NCBI GenBank assembly: GCA_902764915.1
Contig: CACWXY010000004.1
Coordinates: forward strand, 99,469-163,468
DNA: 64,000 bases
Source of the DNA: an uncultured Eubacteriales bacterium
GTDB taxonomy: Bacteria > Bacillota > Clostridia > Christensenellales > Aristaeellaceae
Direction: 5' to 3'
A model generated the notes under the pieces. It made no database searches and had not been told where the DNA came from. It worked only from the letters and a program-made list of their open reading frames with translations. Positions 50,688 through 59,110 of this stretch are shown piece after piece (within the stretch, counting starts at the first letter, position 1; every line of letters starts with the position of its first letter). The position numbers were made by a program, and so were the translations under genes.

Positions 50688-53600
50688 TCATACTCCTTTC
50701 AGGAAAGCAGTATACTCATCAGAAATCACAGCTTTGAAGTATACAAGGCTTTCGTCAAAGTTTTCCAGGATAGCTTTCGCCTTTTCTGATCCGGTAGCGC
50801 ACACATGCATGGCAAGCAGCTGCCGCAGTTCCTCAGCCTGCTCCTGCGCAACCGGGTACAGTCTTCCATGGCCTGGGTTCACCCGATCCTTCAGCGTATC
50901 CGCTTCGTCCCATACCCAGGCAATGCCGCCGCTCATTCCCGCCGCAAAGTTGTCGCCTACCTTTCCCAGCACGGCAATCCTGCCGCCGGTCATGTATTCG
51001 CATCCGTGATCGCCCACGCCTTCCACAACGCCCCATGCCCCGGAATTGCGCACTGCAAAGCGTTCCCCTGCCATACCGGCAATGAACGCATACCCGGATG
51101 TAGCTCCATATAAGGCCACATTGCCGATCAGCGTATCCTCTGGATGCCATATACTGTCTGCCGGCGGGCATACCGCAATGGTACCGCCCGACAAACCTTT
51201 TCCCAGATAATCATTGGCCACTCCGTACAGCGTAATCGACTGTCCCTTCCGCAGAAAAGCACCGAAGGACTGCCCCCCGCAGCCCTGTGCCTGAATCGGA
51301 TGGTCACGCCTGAGCATTGTGCCGAAAGCACGGTCTGTTGTCATCAGCTGTACATGATCCTGGAGAAGACGGACATCTGTGCGCTCACTCAGGTGAAAAT
51401 CATGCCGGGCTTCAGGCCGGTAGTGCGTATTCCTTGAAAAGCCGATCAGATCAGACAGATCCATCGCCGCATCCGGCTTCATCTGCAGCAGATCGCTGCG
51501 TCCCACCAGTTCATCGACTGTACGTGCACCCAGGCGAGCCATGATACGCCGCATCTGTTCGGCAAGAAAGAGCATAAACCGTTCCACATGCTCGGGTTTT
51601 CCCTGGAAACGGCTGCGCAGTTCCGGGTTCTGCGTCGCGATCCCAAAAGGACAGTTTCCAAGATGACATACGCGCATCATCCGGCAGCCCATGGCAATCA
51701 GCGGCGCCGTGGCAAAGCCGAACGTCTCCGCACCCAGCAGAAGCGCGACCATCACATCATGGCCGGTCATCAGCTTGCCGTCCGTTTCCAGCGTAACCTT
51801 CTGCCGCAGACGATTGCGGCACAGTACCTGATGCGCTTCCGCCAGACCGATTTCCCACGGCAGACCCGCATGGTGTACACTGCTCAATGGTGCAGCGCCT
51901 GTGCCGCCTTCACCCCCTGAAATCAGAATCCCGCTGGCACCAGCCTTGGCCACGCCGCTGGCAATCGTACCCACGCCCGTGGAGGAAACCAGTTTTACCG
52001 TAATCTTCGCCTGCTCGTTGGCACACTGCAGATCATAGATCAGTTCTGCCAGGTCCTCAATGGAATAGATGTCGTGATGCGGCGGCGGTGAGATCAGCGA
52101 AATCCCCGGCGTAGAACAGCGTGTCTTCGCCACACTCTCCGTAACCTTCGCCCCCGGCAGGTGTCCACCCTCTCCGGGCTTGGCCCCCTGCGCCATCTTG
52201 ATCTGGATCTCCTGTGCTGAGAGCAGGTATTCCCGGGTTACACCAAAGCGTCCGGAAGCCACCTGCTTGATAGCCGAATTCCAGCATGTCCCATACCGTT
52301 CCGGGAGTTCACCGCCCTCCCCGCTGTTGCTCTTTCCTCCCAGATGATTCATGGCCTCTGCCATGCACGCATGCGCTTCCCTGGAAATAGAACCGTAGCT
52401 CATCGCGCCGGTTCGGAAACGTTTCACGATCTCTTCTGCGCGCTCCACTTTCTCCAGCGGAATCGCATGGCATGCATCATAACGGAATGTCAGCATGGAT
52501 CGGATCGTGCGCGGTCCATCGTTTTCCACCTTATCCGCATACCTGTCAAACAGCTCCTGGCGATTCGTCCACACCGCCTGCTGCAGAAGATGAATGACTT
52601 CCGGTGAATACAGATGTTCTTCCGCCCCGTTGCCTGTGCGCAGCTTATGCACACCGAGACTGGGAAGTCCGGATACCGGAGCGGCAAAAGCTGCACTGTG
52701 ATGATAGCGGATGCTGCCTTCAACCGTATTCAGGTCCGCCCCGCCCAGGGAATACGGTGTATTGGTAAAATAGGTTTGCACAAAGGAGGCGTCCAGGCCT
52801 ACAGCCTCAAACAGCTGTGCGCTCTGATACGCCTGCAGGGTAGAAACCCCCATTTTTGACGCAATCTTCAGAACGCCTGCGGTCAGTGCGTGGTCATAAT
52901 CCCGCACCGCTGCCTCCGGTGTTTTGGACACGAGTCCATCCCGGCACATTGCCTGTATGCACGCATGTGCCAGATACGGATTCACCGCCCGTGCTCCGTA
53001 GGCGATTAGCATAGCCATCTGGTGCACATCTCTTGGCTCTCCGCTTTCCAGGATCACCGATACCGCTGTTCGCTTCTTGATATGAATCAGATGCTGCTCC
53101 AGTCCGGATACGGCCAGAAGCGATGGAATGGCAAGGTGCGATTCATCCATGCCGCGGTCAGAGAGGATCAGTATATTCACGCCATCCCGGCAGGCTCTGT
53201 CACAGTCAGCAAAAAAAGCATCCAGCGCATGTCGCAGGGGCGTTTCAGCAGTAAAGAGAAGCGACACTGTCCGCACCGAAAAAGCCGGATGCTGAAAGGC
53301 TGCCACACGCGCCAGTGCCTCCTCATTCAGGATCGGCGACGCCAGTTCCAGTACCGTACAGTTGTCCGGCCCATTCGACAGAAGATTTCCATCATCGCCG
53401 ATATAAATGCTCCCGTCTGTCTTCATGGCTTCCCGCAGGGCATCAATAGGCGGATTTGTCACCTGCGCAAAGCGCTGTCTGAAGTAGTCGAACAGGGGCG
53501 GATGTGTCCGAGACAGAGCCGCAATCGGTTCATCCGCACCCATGGAGCCTATTGGTTCCGTTCCATTCTCTGCCATGGGCAGAAGAATCTGCTGCATGTC

Positions 53601-55004
53601 CTCCTGCGTATAATGAAAGGCTCTGCACAGCCTGCACTGCAGGTCTGCATCCATGGCTTCCCGCACATCCTTTGCCTGCGGAAGCGCATCCAAAGGAATC
53701 AGATGATGCATCCATTCCGAGTAAGGCTGGGACTTGGCATAACTGTTCTTGAGTGCCTCGCTTTCCAGCAGTTCTCCCTTTTTCAGGTCTGCTGCCAGCA
53801 CATCCCCGCTCTTCAGCTTCCATCGCCGCACGATATGCGCGTTTTCCTCAAACAGCACGCCTGCCTCAGACGACAGGATCAGCCGCTTGTCATCCGTCAG
53901 CGCGCAGCGCAGCGGCCGAAGGCCATTCCGATCCAATGATGCGCAGACTGTGTCGCCATCGGAATAGAGAATGGCAGCCGGTCCGTCCCAGGGTTCCATC
54001 ATGGTGGCATAATACCGGTACAGATCCCGCCATGGCGTCGTCTGCCGCTGTCCCTGCCAGGGTTCCGGAAGCAGGACCATGCCTGCCAGAGACAGCGGAA
54101 ACCCGTTCATATACAGAAACTCCAGGGTATTATCCAGCATCTGGCTGTCACTGCCGCCCTCTGTAACGACAGGAAGCACGCGCCGCATGTCATCCCCCAT
54201 TACCGCAGACTGCATGGTCTCTTCCCGGGCTTTCATCCGGTCATGATTGCCCCGTATGGTATTGATTTCCCCGTTGTGCAGCAGCATACGCTGGGGGTGT
54301 GCTTTGCTCCAGGAAGGAAAGGTATTAGTGGAAAAGCGGGAGTGCACCATGGCCATCTGTGACGTATAGCGCACATCCTGCAGATCGTCATAGAAGGAAC
54401 GCAGCTGACTGACCAGCATCATGCCCTTGTATACAACGGTTCGGCTGGACAGGGAGCATACATATGTATCCGTATCCTGTTTTTCGAACACCCTTCGCAG
54501 GAGATACAGCCGCCGGTCAAAGTCTGCGCCAGCGCGCACACCTGCAGGCCGGGCCAGAAAGCACTGCCGGATGCGCGGCATGGTACGGCGGGCGCCGGCG
54601 CCCAGCTGCGCCGGATGACAGGGCACGTTCCGCCATCCCAGAACCTTCAGGCCTTCCGCAGCAGCCACATGATCAAAAATACGGCAGATATTCTCCACGC
54701 CCACCGCATCTTCCGGCAGGAACAGCATGCCCACGCCATAGTCACCAGGAGCGCCCAGTACAATCCCTTCCTCCTGCGCCCATGACGCGAACAGCGCATG
54801 CGGCAGTTGCGTCATGATGCCCACACCGTCCCCTGTCGTCCCCAGCGCGTCACTTCCCGCTCTGTGCGCCAGACGCTCCACAATCGAAAGTGCCTGGTCC
54901 ACCGTACGGTGTGTATGCTTTCCGCTCAGGTCTACGATTGCACCGACCCCGCAGCTTTCGTGTTCCAGTTCTTCATGATATAACGGATACTGTCGATCCT
55001 TCAT
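50688..55004 (-). CDS. gltB: Glutamate synthase large subunit
   Basis: This 1438-residue protein has a class II glutamine amidotransferase domain with Cys18 in SCGVG after a short propeptide, the central domain, an FMN-binding barrel with GEGGELPERYGT and PGEGGHLPGAKV, and the 3Fe-4S motif CRMMRVCHLGNC. The C-terminal beta-helix with Gly-rich turns follows. It releases ammonia from glutamine and adds it to 2-oxoglutarate. The start overlaps the ANTAR gene stop (ATGA), so translation is coupled. The run glnA-ANTAR-gltB-gltD forms one assimilation operon or two closely linked ones. Confidence 0.96.
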   Translation of the reverse strand: MKDRQYPLYHEELEHESCGVGAIVDLSGKHTHRTVDQALSIVERLAHRAGSDALGTTGDGVGIMTQLPHALFASWAQEEGIVLGAPGDYGVGMLFLPEDAVGVENICRIFDHVAAAEGLKVLGWRNVPCHPAQLGAGARRTMPRIRQCFLARPAGVRAGADFDRRLYLLRRVFEKQDTDTYVCSLSSRTVVYKGMMLVSQLRSFYDDLQDVRYTSQMAMVHSRFSTNTFPSWSKAHPQRMLLHNGEINTIRGNHDRMKAREETMQSAVMGDDMRRVLPVVTEGGSDSQMLDNTLEFLYMNGFPLSLAGMVLLPEPWQGQRQTTPWRDLYRYYATMMEPWDGPAAILYSDGDTVCASLDRNGLRPLRCALTDDKRLILSSEAGVLFEENAHIVRRWKLKSGDVLAADLKKGELLESEALKNSYAKSQPYSEWMHHLIPLDALPQAKDVREAMDADLQCRLCRAFHYTQEDMQQILLPMAENGTEPIGSMGADEPIAALSRTHPPLFDYFRQRFAQVTNPPIDALREAMKTDGSIYIGDDGNLLSNGPDNCTVLELASPILNEEALARVAAFQHPAFSVRTVSLLFTAETPLRHALDAFFADCDRACRDGVNILILSDRGMDESHLAIPSLLAVSGLEQHLIHIKKRTAVSVILESGEPRDVHQMAMLIAYGARAVNPYLAHACIQAMCRDGLVSKTPEAAVRDYDHALTAGVLKIASKMGVSTLQAYQSAQLFEAVGLDASFVQTYFTNTPYSLGGADLNTVEGSIRYHHSAAFAAPVSGLPSLGVHKLRTGNGAEEHLYSPEVIHLLQQAVWTNRQELFDRYADKVENDGPRTIRSMLTFRYDACHAIPLEKVERAEEIVKRFRTGAMSYGSISREAHACMAEAMNHLGGKSNSGEGGELPERYGTCWNSAIKQVASGRFGVTREYLLSAQEIQIKMAQGAKPGEGGHLPGAKVTESVAKTRCSTPGISLISPPPHHDIYSIEDLAELIYDLQCANEQAKITVKLVSSTGVGTIASGVAKAGASGILISGGEGGTGAAPLSSVHHAGLPWEIGLAEAHQVLCRNRLRQKVTLETDGKLMTGHDVMVALLLGAETFGFATAPLIAMGCRMMRVCHLGNCPFGIATQNPELRSRFQGKPEHVERFMLFLAEQMRRIMARLGARTVDELVGRSDLLQMKPDAAMDLSDLIGFSRNTHYRPEARHDFHLSERTDVRLLQDHVQLMTTDRAFGTMLRRDHPIQAQGCGGQSFGAFLRKGQSITLYGVANDYLGKGLSGGTIAVCPPADSIWHPEDTLIGNVALYGATSGYAFIAGMAGERFAVRNSGAWGVVEGVGDHGCEYMTGGRIAVLGKVGDNFAAGMSGGIAWVWDEADTLKDRVNPGHGRLYPVAQEQAEELRQLLAMHVCATGSEKAKAILENFDESLVYFKAVISDEYTAFLKGV

Positions 55005-55537
55005 CGTTCCATCCCCTTTGATGTCCTGATGAACACATCTGCAGCATCTGCCATTTTCATGCCGTGATTCATGGCATACTGCTGCAAAGCCCGATGCGCT
55101 TGCGCTTCCGTCAGGCCCTGACTCTCCATCAGCTGTTTCTTGGCCTGTTCCACCTTTTCCTTTTCCGTGCCACCGCGTTTGGGAAGCTGCATATGATGCA
55201 GCTGGTTCAGCATCTCCACAGCGCCGACTATGGCCTGGCTGGAGGCAGGAAGCGGCAGGTGAAAGATTTCCTTTGCTTCACAGCTGTCCAGCAGGGCCGG
55301 CTTTCCGATCCACAGCATCTGAATTCGATCGCCGTAATCCCATTGCAGTTCTTCGGGTGTGCAGTCCGACAGACTGCCCATCAGGATCACCACACCGTCT
55401 TCGCAGACATCCATGGTTCTGCGCAGTTCACTGCCGGAAGCACAGCATCGGAATACGGGAAGGCCGGATGAGACGAGCAGCTGCGAAAGAGCGTTCCGGT
55501 TCTTATCCGACGCACTGACAATGACAATTCTTGCCAT
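55001..55537 (-). CDS. ANTAR-domain antitermination regulator with a degenerate receiver
   Basis: This 178-residue protein has an N-terminal receiver-like domain (about 1-110) and a C-terminal ANTAR domain (about 118-170: QAKKQLMESQGLTEAQAHRALQQYAM). ANTAR domains bind paired hairpins in mRNA leaders and prevent a terminator from forming. The receiver lacks its phosphoacceptor: position 53, where Asp is expected, is Met (VVILMGS), and the N-terminal acidic pair is gone. The signal is therefore not phosphorylation of the usual kind. The ATG at 55537 has AAGGAGG six bases upstream; the ATG at 55543 abuts it. Position between glnA and gltB points to nitrogen control. Confidence 0.87.
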   Translation of the reverse strand: MARIVIVSASDKNRNALSQLLVSSGLPVFRCCASGSELRRTMDVCEDGVVILMGSLSDCTPEELQWDYGDRIQMLWIGKPALLDSCEAKEIFHLPLPASSQAIVGAVEMLNQLHHMQLPKRGGTEKEKVEQAKKQLMESQGLTEAQAHRALQQYAMNHGMKMADAADVFIRTSKGMER

Positions 55538-55626
55538 CGGCATCCTCCTTCCGATTTCGGTCGGTGTCTGGCACCTTCATACCTCATTTTCAGGCCTTGC
55601 TGCGCATGCAATCGCCCTTCATGCGA

Positions 55627-56958
55627 TTAATACAGCACCAGATACCTGTCGATCTCCCACTGGCTCACATGCGTGCGGTACGCATCCCATTCCTTTTCCT
55701 TGCCTTCCACATACTGACCGAGTACATGCTCACCCAGACAGCCACAGATCACAGGATCCGCTTTCAGGCAGTCGATGGCTTCCCGCAGTGTGCCCGGCAG
55801 CGACTGAATTCCCCGGGCCGCTCTGGCTGCGTTGTCCATGGCAAAAATGTTTTCCGTGATCTCATCCGGCGGTGTCATTCCTTTTTCAATGCCGTCCAGT
55901 CCGGCTGCCAGACAGACTGCCATGTTCAGGTAAGGGTTGCAGCTGGGATCGGGGCAGCGCAGTTCCACGCGGGTTCCCATCCCACGACTGGCGGGAATAC
56001 GGATCAGTGCGCTTCGATTGCTGGCACTCCATGCCAGATAGCACGGTGCTTCATAGCCCGGCACAAGACGCTTATAACTGTTGACCAGGGGATTGGTCAC
56101 TGCCGCCATGCCGCGCACATGCGCCAGCACGCCCGCAATAAAGGCATAGGCTTCCTTCGACAGTCCCCGCTTGTCTGCCGGATCGGCAAAGACGTTCTGG
56201 CCATCCCTGAACAGGCTCATGTTTGTATGCATGCCGCTGCCGTTGATGCCAAACACAGGCTTGGGCATAAAGGTGGCATGCAGTCCGTTCTTCTGCGCCA
56301 GTGTCTTGACAGCCAGCTTAAAGGTCATGATATTGTCCGCCGCAGTCAGCGCATCGGCATACTTGAAATCAATCTCATGCTGTCCCACCGCTACCTCGTG
56401 ATGACTGGCCTCCACTTCAAAGCCCATCTGCTCCAGTGTCATGCAGATTTCCCGGCGCGTGCTCTCCCCATGGTCCAGCGGTCCCAGATCAAAATAGCCC
56501 GCTTCATCGCCTGTCATTGTCGTAGGCCGGCCTTTCTCATCCGTCTGGAAAAGGAAAAACTCCATTTCCGGGCCCACATTGAAGGAATATCCCTGTGCAG
56601 CTGCCTTTTTCAGCATCTTTTTCAGTACGCCCCTGGGGTCGCCGGCAAAAGGTGTGCCGTCCGGGTTGTACACATCACATATGAGTCGGGCAACCTTGCC
56701 GTGCTGAGGACGCCAGGGCAGAATAGCAAAGGTATCCAGGTCCGGGCGCAGATATTGGTCGCTCTCATTGATCCTCACAAATCCCTCAATACTGCTTCCG
56801 TCGATCATGATCTGGTTGTTTACAGCCTTATCGATCTGACTGGCCGTAATGGCCACGTTCTTCAGTTGTCCGAAAATATCGGTGAACTGCATCCGAATAA
56901 ACTCCACATCGTCTTCCCGCACCATACGGATGATGTCTTCCTTGCTGTACTTGCTCAT
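55627..56958 (-). CDS. glnA: Glutamine synthetase, type I
   Basis: This 443-residue protein has the length of the Bacillus-type GSI. Motifs include [13 protein letters not shown] near residue 52, the metal and glutamate site [10 protein letters not shown] near 130, [15 protein letters not shown] near 184, and [17 protein letters not shown] near 293. It makes glutamine from glutamate, ammonia and ATP. The ATG at 56958 has AAGGAGG upstream; the longer frame crosses the leader terminator. Its leader carries a terminator and hexaloop hairpin, and an ANTAR gene follows 89 bases downstream. Confidence 0.97.
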   Translation of the reverse strand: MSKYSKEDIIRMVREDDVEFIRMQFTDIFGQLKNVAITASQIDKAVNNQIMIDGSSIEGFVRINESDQYLRPDLDTFAILPWRPQHGKVARLICDVYNPDGTPFAGDPRGVLKKMLKKAAAQGYSFNVGPEMEFFLFQTDEKGRPTTMTGDEAGYFDLGPLDHGESTRREICMTLEQMGFEVEASHHEVAVGQHEIDFKYADALTAADNIMTFKLAVKTLAQKNGLHATFMPKPVFGINGSGMHTNMSLFRDGQNVFADPADKRGLSKEAYAFIAGVLAHVRGMAAVTNPLVNSYKRLVPGYEAPCYLAWSASNRSALIRIPASRGMGTRVELRCPDPSCNPYLNMAVCLAAGLDGIEKGMTPPDEITENIFAMDNAARAARGIQSLPGTLREAIDCLKADPVICGCLGEHVLGQYVEGKEKEWDAYRTHVSQWEIDRYLVLY

Positions 56959-56987
56959 GAAAAGACCTCCTTCACTAGATGATATAG

Positions 56988-57031
56988 AAAAAAGGCAGGG
57001 GAACCGTCCATGCACGACTCCCTTGCCTTGC
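56988..57031 (-). promoter_or_regulatory. glnA leader: intrinsic terminator overlapping a hexaloop hairpin
   Basis: On the minus strand AAGGCAAGGGA (57029-57019) pairs with TCCCCTGCCTT (57002-56992), with one A-C mismatch, and runs into six T residues: a terminator 30 bases before the glnA start. The same 5' arm can instead form GCAAGGC-[AAGGGA]-GTCGTGC, a six-base-loop hairpin (loop 57024-57019) with A at loop position 1 and G at position 4, the mark of ANTAR targets. The two folds exclude each other. No second such hairpin is seen upstream. Confidence 0.65.
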
Positions 57032-57038
57032 TGTGCTT

Positions 57039-57068
57039 ATTGTACAGCCAGCTTTTTTTCTGCGTCAA
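57039..57068 (-). promoter_or_regulatory. glnA promoter
   Basis: On the minus strand TTGACG (57063-57068) and TACAAT (57039-57044) are 18 bases apart. Transcription would start near 57032, directly before the leader hairpin. Confidence 0.7.
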
Positions 57069-57190
57069 GAGAACAGATTGTATTCCTGTTGTTTTTCGCG
57101 GCCCGGTTTCCTCCACAGCTTCCTCTTTTATGCCGAAGAATGCGGATGCCCGAAAGCGGAGACTGGCTTGTTTTTTGCCTGTTTTTTCCC

Positions 57191-57220
57191 TTGACAGGCA
57201 TCCCGCCTTCGCTTTACAAT
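57191..57220 (+). promoter_or_regulatory. amt promoter
   Basis: A perfect TTGACA (57191-57196) and TACAAT (57215-57220) are 18 bases apart. Transcription would start near 57227, about nine bases before the leader hairpin. Confidence 0.75.
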
Positions 57221-57235
57221 GCCCACAATCCAACA

Positions 57236-57274
57236 AGGCGCAAGGGTGTGCTTTTCACACCCCTGCGCTTTTTT
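57236..57274 (+). promoter_or_regulatory. amt leader: intrinsic terminator overlapping a hexaloop hairpin
   Basis: GCGCAAGGGTGTG (57238-57250) pairs with CACACCCCTGCGC (57256-57268), with one A-C mismatch, then TTTTTT: a terminator 33 bases before the amt start. The alternative fold is AGGCGC-[AAGGGT]-GTGCTT (57236-57253), a six-base loop with A at position 1 and G at position 4. The loop core AAGGG and the position of the mismatch are the same as in the glnA leader. Confidence 0.65.
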
Positions 57275-57307
57275 GTTGGGTATTCTGCAGAAATGGAAGT
57301 GAACGGT

Positions 57308-59008
57308 ATGACGTATTCACCCGCCAACACCATCTGGGTACTGCTCGGCGCAGCCCTGGTCTTCTTTATGCAGGCAGGCTTTGCCATGTGTGAAGCCGGC
57401 TTTACCCGGGCCAAGAACACCGGCAATATCCTGATGAAGAACCTGATGGATTTCTGTATCGGCACACCGCTGTACTGGCTGTTCGGCTATGGCATCATGT
57501 TCGGTGCCGGTACAGCGCTATTTGGATGGATTGACCCCTTGATCATGAAAGACTACAGCCATATTCTCCCCTCCGGCGTACCACTGTGGGCATATGCCAT
57601 ATTTCAGACAGTATTCTGTGCCACCTCGGCCACCATTGTATCCGGTGCCATGGCAGAGCGCACCAAGTTTTCCGCATACTGTCTGTATTCGGCAGCCATA
57701 TCCTTGTTCATTTATCCCGTGTCCGGACACTGGATCTGGGGCGGCGGCTGGCTGGCAGAAATGGGCTTTCATGACTTTGCCGGTTCCACAGCTGTGCATA
57801 TGGTGGGCGGCGTATGCGCGCTGATCGGTGCGAAAATGCTGGGGCCGCGCATCGGGAAGTATGGCAGTGACGGAAAGCCGCGCGCCATACTGGGGCACAA
57901 CCTTTCCCTGGCCGCGCTGGGCGTGTTTATTCTCTGGTTCTGCTGGTTCGGGTTTAACGGTGCTTCCACCGTTGGAATGGACAGTGACGACCTGATCACC
58001 TCCGCCGGTCTTGTGTTCTTCAACACGAACCTGGCTGCAGCCATGGCCACACTGGTCACCATGTTGTTCACCTGGCTGCGTTACGGCAAGCCGGACGTAT
58101 CCATGACCTTCAATGCAGCGCTTGCGGGACTGGTGGGGATTACCGCCGGCTGTGACGCCGTAAGCCCCATCGGTGCCGCCATCATCGGCATCGTATGCGG
58201 AATTTGTGTTGTTGTATCCATAGGCTTTTTCGACAATGTTGTCAGAATTGATGATCCCGTCGGCGCGATATCCGTGCACGGTGTCTGCGGCGCTCTGGGA
58301 ACGGTCATGACAGGGCTGTTTGCCACCGGATGCACTACCATGAAAGGCCTGCTGTATGGCGGCGGCTTCCATTTCCTGGGTGTGCAGCTGCTCGGTGTAG
58401 GCTGCACCATAGCCTGGACCGGCGTGGTAATTACGCTCGTGTTTACCCTCATCAAGCACACAATCGGTCTGCGCGCGGACGCCGCCGATGAGACTGCTGG
58501 ACTGGACCGTTCCGAGCATGGGCTTCTCACTGCCTATTCCGGTTTTTCCCTGATACCGGATGGCATGCCTGCCGAAGAAGTCCATGTACCGGTGCCCGTC
58601 GGCGCACAGACTACGCCGGTTCCCCGCGCTGAAAAGGAACCGATGCCTGAGAAATCGGTCTTTACCCGGGTGCAGATCATATGCCGTCCTTCCAGTCTGG
58701 AGAGCCTGAAATCAGCCATGAACCGGATCGGCATTACCGGAATGACAGTGACCCATGTCATGGGGTACGGCCTGCAGAAGGGGAAGCCAGAATACTACCG
58801 CGGCACACCCGTGGAGGTTACGCTGCTACCCAAGGTACAGGTAGACATTGTTGTCAGTAAAGTCCCTGTGCGTCTGGTGATCGACACAGCGCGAAGCGTA
58901 CTGCACACCGGTCATATCGGTGACGGCAAGATATTTGTGCAGGACGTGGAAAACGTAGTGCGTGTGCGAACCGGTGAAGAAGGCTACGATGCCCTGCAGT
59001 CCGAATAG
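57308..59008 (+). CDS. Ammonium transporter fused to a PII signalling domain
   Basis: This 566-residue protein has an Amt channel (about 1-420, eleven membrane segments) with the pore His residues in STAVHMVGG and ISVHGVCG. A linker (about 425-452) leads to a complete PII (GlnB/GlnK) domain at about 455-566: FTRVQIICRP, ITGMTVTHVMGYGLQKG, GDGKIFVQDVENVVRVRTGEE. PII normally plugs Amt when nitrogen is plentiful; here it is tethered. The residue matching uridylylated Tyr51 is Val (YRGTPV), so that control is absent. The ATG at 57308 has GGAAG eight bases upstream; ATG 57293 is an alternative. Confidence 0.93.
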   Translation: MTYSPANTIWVLLGAALVFFMQAGFAMCEAGFTRAKNTGNILMKNLMDFCIGTPLYWLFGYGIMFGAGTALFGWIDPLIMKDYSHILPSGVPLWAYAIFQTVFCATSATIVSGAMAERTKFSAYCLYSAAISLFIYPVSGHWIWGGGWLAEMGFHDFAGSTAVHMVGGVCALIGAKMLGPRIGKYGSDGKPRAILGHNLSLAALGVFILWFCWFGFNGASTVGMDSDDLITSAGLVFFNTNLAAAMATLVTMLFTWLRYGKPDVSMTFNAALAGLVGITAGCDAVSPIGAAIIGIVCGICVVVSIGFFDNVVRIDDPVGAISVHGVCGALGTVMTGLFATGCTTMKGLLYGGGFHFLGVQLLGVGCTIAWTGVVITLVFTLIKHTIGLRADAADETAGLDRSEHGLLTAYSGFSLIPDGMPAEEVHVPVPVGAQTTPVPRAEKEPMPEKSVFTRVQIICRPSSLESLKSAMNRIGITGMTVTHVMGYGLQKGKPEYYRGTPVEVTLLPKVQVDIVVSKVPVRLVIDTARSVLHTGHIGDGKIFVQDVENVVRVRTGEEGYDALQSE

Positions 59009-59071
59009 ACTGTCCGGCAAAACATGCTTCCGCACAGAGCGAAAAAGAGGCTGGCTTTCAGAAAGCAACAC

Positions 59072-59110
59072 AAAAAGTGCAGGCATTTCAAACGCCTGCA
59101 CTTTGTTTTT
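59072..59110. terminator. Bidirectional intrinsic terminator between amt and htpG
   Basis: AAAGTGCAGGC (59074-59084) and GCCTGCACTTT (59094-59104) form a perfect 11-bp stem. GTTTTTT follows on the plus strand and TTGTG on the minus strand; it serves both converging genes. Confidence 0.88.

Noticed and set aside
55538..55626. A further ANTAR-type hexaloop in the glnA-ANTAR gap
   Set aside because: An AATCGC/GCGATT hairpin exists just after glnA but its loop has seven bases and no G at position 4, and no terminator follows.
56988..57031. T-box riboswitch before glnA
   Set aside because: The leader is too short, with no specifier loop and no T-box sequence; only the terminator and hexaloop hairpin are present.
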